Shown here: positions 60,934-64,000 of the stretch, in pieces
Numbering within the stretch: the first letter of the stretch is position 1
Layout of the letters: each line of letters opens with the position of its first letter
Assembly (NCBI GenBank): GCA_934777505.1
Contig: CAKVNM010000002.1
Location: forward strand, 124,001-188,000
Length of the DNA stretch: 64,000 bases
Direction: 5' to 3'
From: an uncultured Clostridia bacterium
Lineage (GTDB): Bacteria; Bacillota; Clostridia; Christensenellales; UBA1242
Program-made: the position numbers and the translations under genes
Notes under the pieces: generated by a model
Databases searched by the model: none
What the model saw: the letters and a program-made list of their open reading frames with translations, nothing else
Told to the model about the DNA's origin: nothing

Positions 60934-61831
60934 TTTTGTTCTCCTTTATGATTTCATTAAAATGTTTTTCTAGCGTGTATTTTACTTCCGCCAAAAACTT
61001 TACATCAAATTTGGTTAACTGCAAAAACAGTTTGTTTAGATTGCTTTTTTCGATTGAAACCGTAACTTGATTGTACTTTTCTTGGTCACGAATAATGTTG
61101 TAGCCAAGAGTTTTAAATGTTTGATAGTCAGTCTTTTTGTTGAACTCAATTTTGTAGTCTAAAATTGGTCTTGACTTGATTTTTTCCATGTCGGCAATGT
61201 CAACAAGTTTGCCTTTGTTGATTAAAACCACTCTGTCGCAGTAAGGTTCAAGTTCTTCGTATAGGTGAGAACTGATAAGTATCGTTTTGCCTTTGTCTTT
61301 TTCGGCTTTGATAATTTCCATAAACGCAACTCGCATTAGTGGGTCAAGTCCAGTGGTTGGCTCGTCAAGAATGATTATTTCTGGATTTGCCATAAGAGCC
61401 ACAACAATGGCAGTTTTTTGCTTCATGCCCTTGCTCATTCGTTTTAACGAAGCACTTGGGTCAAGTTGCAATTTTTCGATAAGATAGTTTGCATAACTAA
61501 GGTCTTTTAGCCCCAAAAATTCCGCTTGCGATTTGATAAAATCCGTTCCAGTTTTTAGGTCAGGAAAGGCAATTTCCCCTGGAACATAGCCAATATATTT
61601 TTTGATTTTTTCGCTGTCTTTCCACGAGTCCATTCCATGCACCAAAATTTCGCCACTGGTTGGCTTTAAAAATCCCATAATGTTTCTAATCGTGGTGGTC
61701 TTGCCAGCACCGTTAGAGCCAACAAATCCAAGCATCTCGCCTTTGTGAATATCAAAACTGATATCAAAAACGCCTTGCCCCATGCCATAGTCTTTTGTTA
61801 GATTTTTTATTTCAACAACTTTTTCTGTCAT
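60926..61831 (-). CDS. ABC transporter ATP-binding protein (second)
   Basis: 301 residues. Walker A GFVGSNGAGKTTTIRNIMGF, signature LKRMSKGMKQKTAIVVALM, Walker B EIIILDEPTTGLDP and a switch His in ISSHLYEELE. The C-terminal ~75 residues are a family-specific extension. The start codon overlaps the stop of the first ATPase (ATGA) and GGAGGTGC is the ribosome site. It is a close paralogue of the first ATPase. The two presumably pair as a heterodimer with the single permease. Confidence 0.93.
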   Translation of the reverse strand: MTEKVVEIKNLTKDYGMGQGVFDISFDIHKGEMLGFVGSNGAGKTTTIRNIMGFLKPTSGEILVHGMDSWKDSEKIKKYIGYVPGEIAFPDLKTGTDFIKSQAEFLGLKDLSYANYLIEKLQLDPSASLKRMSKGMKQKTAIVVALMANPEIIILDEPTTGLDPLMRVAFMEIIKAEKDKGKTILISSHLYEELEPYCDRVVLINKGKLVDIADMEKIKSRPILDYKIEFNKKTDYQTFKTLGYNIIRDQEKYNQVTVSIEKSNLNKLFLQLTKFDVKFLAEVKYTLEKHFNEIIKENKND

Positions 61832-62748
61832 AGTGCACCTCCGTAGTCTCTGTCTTCTTTGTAGTACTTCATAAAGTAGTCTTCAAGCGTTTCTTTTAGG
61901 TGAACAAAACTTGTTATATCGCTTTTTGATATCGCCAAAATCAGTTCGTTTATGTTTTTATCGTCAACATTCACAATCAATTTTTTGCTGTCAACTTTGC
62001 TTAGTTTAAAATTGCTATTTTGTGCGTTTGATTTTTCAAATTGTTCAAGCGAACTATTGCTGTCAAACTCCACAAGATAGTTTTTGTTATTGTTGTGTTT
62101 TAGGTCGTTTGCCACAAATTCGTCCACAATTTTTCCGTCTTTGATGATTGCAATTCTGTCGCAAGTGGCGTCCACTTCGCTAAAAATATGACTGGAAAGC
62201 AAGATTGTTTTGCCACGCTTTTTTTCTTGTTTTATAAACTCAATAAACTTTTGTTGCATTTTCAGGTCGAGTCCGCTTGTTGGCTCGTCAAGAATTAATA
62301 TGTCTGGGTCGTTCATAAACGCCGTTACAACAGCAAGTTTTCGCTTAACACCCAAACTCATTCGCTTTGTTTCGCCACTTGGGTCAAGTTCAAAGTAGTC
62401 AACAAGATATTTTAGGTATTCTTCGTTTTTGACTCGTTTTAGTTTTTTCATCATGTCCAAAAACTCAAATCCAGTTAGTCCGTCTGGCAAAGCAATTTCG
62501 CCGGGTAAGTAGCCAACTTTTTCCATAAACTTGTCGTAGTTTTCAAAACTGTCTAGTCCCAAAATTTTAGTGTTCCCGCTGTCTGGCTTTGAAAAGCCCA
62601 TCAGGTGTCTTATTGTCGTGGATTTGCCCGCTCCGTTTGGGCCAAGAAATCCGTAAACTTCGCCTTGATTGATTGCAAAAGATATGTCAAAAACGCCACG
62701 GCCATGACCATAATCTTTTGTAAAATGATTTACTTCTATTTTTGCCAT
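61828..62748 (-). CDS. ABC transporter ATP-binding protein (first)
   Basis: 306 residues. Walker A GFLGPNGAGKSTTIRHLMGF, signature TKRMSLGVKRKLAVVTAFM, Walker B DILILDEPTSGLDL and a switch His in LSSHIFSEVD. It starts MAKIEVNHFTKDYGHGRGVF with AAGGAGG. First gene of a three-gene operon, ending with TGA. Divergent from the TetR gene with overlapping promoters (62801-62829 for this operon). Confidence 0.94.
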   Translation of the reverse strand: MAKIEVNHFTKDYGHGRGVFDISFAINQGEVYGFLGPNGAGKSTTIRHLMGFSKPDSGNTKILGLDSFENYDKFMEKVGYLPGEIALPDGLTGFEFLDMMKKLKRVKNEEYLKYLVDYFELDPSGETKRMSLGVKRKLAVVTAFMNDPDILILDEPTSGLDLKMQQKFIEFIKQEKKRGKTILLSSHIFSEVDATCDRIAIIKDGKIVDEFVANDLKHNNNKNYLVEFDSNSSLEQFEKSNAQNSNFKLSKVDSKKLIVNVDDKNINELILAISKSDITSFVHLKETLEDYFMKYYKEDRDYGGAL

Positions 62749-62786
62749 TTCTCCTCCTTAAAAATATTCGACAAATGTATAATTAA

Positions 62787-62829
62787 TTGACATCGGGAGT
62801 ATTATATGATAATCTTTTTTTAATTTCAA
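62787..62829. promoter_or_regulatory. Divergent overlapping promoters, ABC operon / tetR-type gene
   Basis: Plus strand: TTGACA (62787-62792), 17-bp spacer, TAATCT (62810-62815) toward the TetR gene. Minus strand: TTGAAA (62824-62829), 17-bp spacer, TATAAT (62801-62806) toward the ABC operon. The two promoters interleave, so one bound repressor could block both. Confidence 0.7.
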
Positions 62830-62914
62830 CAAAGTTGTTTTTACAGTTTTTTTGAAGTGTTAATCTTTTTGACAAATTTTGAAAAGTGTCTAAAAATTTT
62901 GATTGGGAGAAGAT

Positions 62915-63511
62915 ATGGACGACTACAAAGAAGATTTAAGAGTGATTAGGACTCGCACACTTCTGTGCAAGTCGCTTTTTGCGCTCCTTGAAAAAATGCC
63001 GTTTGAAAAAATCACGGTTATGGACATCTGCCACGAAGCCATAGTGCATAGGGCAACTTTCTATAATCACTTTGAAGACAAAGAACACCTACTTGAATAC
63101 GCCATTGACGAAATCAAGGAAGATTTGTTCAACGCAACAATCGGTGGCGAAAAATTTGCTTCGCCAAAGGAAATGTATATGTCGCTTATTAGCAGAGTGA
63201 CCGATTTTATTGATGAGTATCGTGACAAACTGCTACTAATCATCAAAAACAACAACTACGAACAAGTTTTTGGACTGATTTTAACAACCGTTAGGCGTAG
63301 TATTCGCTATCTAACCAGCAAAAACGAATACAAAATGCAGTACAAACTTCCTGCCAGCGTTATGATAGACTTTTTGAGCGGTGGCATAACAAGCATGGGA
63401 CTCAGTTGGCTTCAATCCACTAGCCCTTGCTCCAAGGAAGAATTAATCCACTACTTCGACCTTTTGCTTAACGACAAAATTTATATTGATAGTCCTTCTA
63501 ACAAATACTAA
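62915..63511 (+). CDS. TetR family transcriptional regulator
   Basis: 198 residues from MDDYKEDLRVIRTRTLLCKS, with a GGGAGAAG site. The N-terminal HTH is KITVMDICHEAIVHRATFYN followed by HFEDKEHLLEYA, the TetR recognition helix and the following F-x-x-K-x-x-L. The C-terminal domain looks like the TetR_C_33-type (FLSGGITSMGLSWLQSTSP). Located divergently from the ABC exporter with shared promoters, so it most likely represses that operon and responds to its substrate. Confidence 0.92.
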   Translation: MDDYKEDLRVIRTRTLLCKSLFALLEKMPFEKITVMDICHEAIVHRATFYNHFEDKEHLLEYAIDEIKEDLFNATIGGEKFASPKEMYMSLISRVTDFIDEYRDKLLLIIKNNNYEQVFGLILTTVRRSIRYLTSKNEYKMQYKLPASVMIDFLSGGITSMGLSWLQSTSPCSKEELIHYFDLLLNDKIYIDSPSNKY

Positions 63512-63567
63512 CAAACTTTTCACAATCAAAAATTTGTGATATAATAATGTATATAAGGAGTTTATAT

Positions 63568-64000
63568 ATGGATAAATTAAAGAAAAGCATAACCATAAAA
63601 CTTGTGTTTGCAATACTTTTGACAATATTTTTTCCAGTCGGCATTGTCGCAATTTGCATGGGTGCAGGCAAGTCAACGCTAGTTCTTATTTTAGGAATTA
63701 TCGGCGTTGTGTTTGGATTTTATGGTGCACCAATTTTGTGGATTAACTACGCCAATCAAAAAAGTTTGCTACGAATTTTGGATTTGATTTTAAACGAGAA
63801 CTTGTACACCGTTAGCGATATCGCAAGCCAAATTGCTCAAAACGAAAATGTAGTGACTCAAAACATCAACACGCTTATTGTTCAAGGCTATTTAAAAGGC
63901 TATATCTTTAAGGACGGCGTTTTGTATCTTAACACCAACAAAAAACAAACCGCAAAAAATGTGGACAAAATCAAGTGCGACAGTTGTGGCGGTCAAATGG
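63568..64000 (+). CDS. Membrane protein with winged-helix-like and zinc-ribbon parts, cut by window edge
   Basis: Open from the ATG at 63568, with a perfect AAGGAG, to the right edge, 144 codons seen. It starts MDKLKKSITIKLVFAILLTI with two helices (VFAILLTIFFPVGIVAICMG and LVLILGIIGVVFGFYGAPIL). A PCI/winged-helix-like region follows (LLRILDLILNENLYTVSDIA, then VTQNINTLIVQGYLKG). The visible end has a CDSCGG, half of a likely zinc ribbon. A TATAAT box lies about 20 bases upstream of the start. Confidence 0.7.
   Translation, partial: MDKLKKSITIKLVFAILLTIFFPVGIVAICMGAGKSTLVLILGIIGVVFGFYGAPILWINYANQKSLLRILDLILNENLYTVSDIASQIAQNENVVTQNINTLIVQGYLKGYIFKDGVLYLNTNKKQTAKNVDKIKCDSCGGQM

Noticed and set aside
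1..64000. CRISPR arrays, rRNA operons, insertion sequences, integrases
   Set aside because: None was seen on either strand. Tandem repeats are confined to the tRNA-Ile locus.

Overview
The window is a gene-dense, AT-rich stretch of bacterial chromosome around the replication-initiation and segregation genes of a low-GC Gram-positive-type bacterium. Evidence: a collinear rpmH-rnpA-yidD-yidC-jag block, rsmG-parA-parB with nearby parS sites, gyrB-gyrA, recF-dnaA-dnaN, Shine-Dalgarno sites of the AGGAGG type, consensus TTGACA-17-TATAAT promoters and a collagen-like BclA-type surface protein. TAA, TAG (gyrA, gyrB, yidD) and TGA (ABC ATPase) all end clear genes, so the code is standard. Surface proteins carrying the InlB/Listeria-Bacteroides repeat suggest an uncultured gut Clostridia-like Bacillota. 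That placement is inference.

Layout. 1-6 kb: a partial transglutaminase-like protein, a large BNR/Asp-box surface protein, and small TfoX-like, DUF1697 and DUF4926-like genes. 6-7 kb: tRNA-Ile followed by a tandem array of its own 3' end, then tRNA-Ala. 7-15 kb: glmS, a nonsense-broken DUF308 gene, an unknown gene, tRNA-Ser, parB, parA, rsmG and six parS-like sites. 15-23 kb: gyrA, gyrB, jag, yidC, yidD, rnpA, rpmH, all on the minus strand. 23-29 kb: a ferritin-like protein, an RluD-type pseudouridine synthase coupled to an LRR surface protein, a DHH phosphoesterase, a 29-residue acidic ORF and a CysK-like enzyme. 29-34 kb: a CvpA-like membrane protein and two paralogous membrane-anchored proteins. 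34-40 kb: a two-gene MoxR-type ATPase / zincin-VWA operon with an unusual N-terminal domain. 40-44 kb: dnaN, dnaA, recF, with a probable DnaA-box region between dnaA and dnaN. 44-50 kb: a secreted papain-like protease, a GNAT-like protein, a P-loop protein and tRNA-Arg. 50-58 kb: ileS, small membrane and unknown proteins, and tRNA-His. 58-64 kb: a collagen-like protein, an ABC exporter operon (permease plus two ATPases) with a divergent TetR regulator, and a partial membrane protein.

How they fit together. The centre of the window is chromosome maintenance: initiation (dnaA, dnaN, recF), topology (gyrAB), segregation (parABS), and the conserved membrane-insertion and ribosome block. Envelope genes are placed between these. 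The most striking pattern is a set of six genes (starts at 798, 3649, 26459, 29009, 33371 and 44062). In each, a good sigma-A-type -10 box lies only 5-9 nt before the start codon and no Shine-Dalgarno site is present, which predicts leaderless mRNAs. No CRISPR array, transposase, integrase, rRNA or prophage module was seen.
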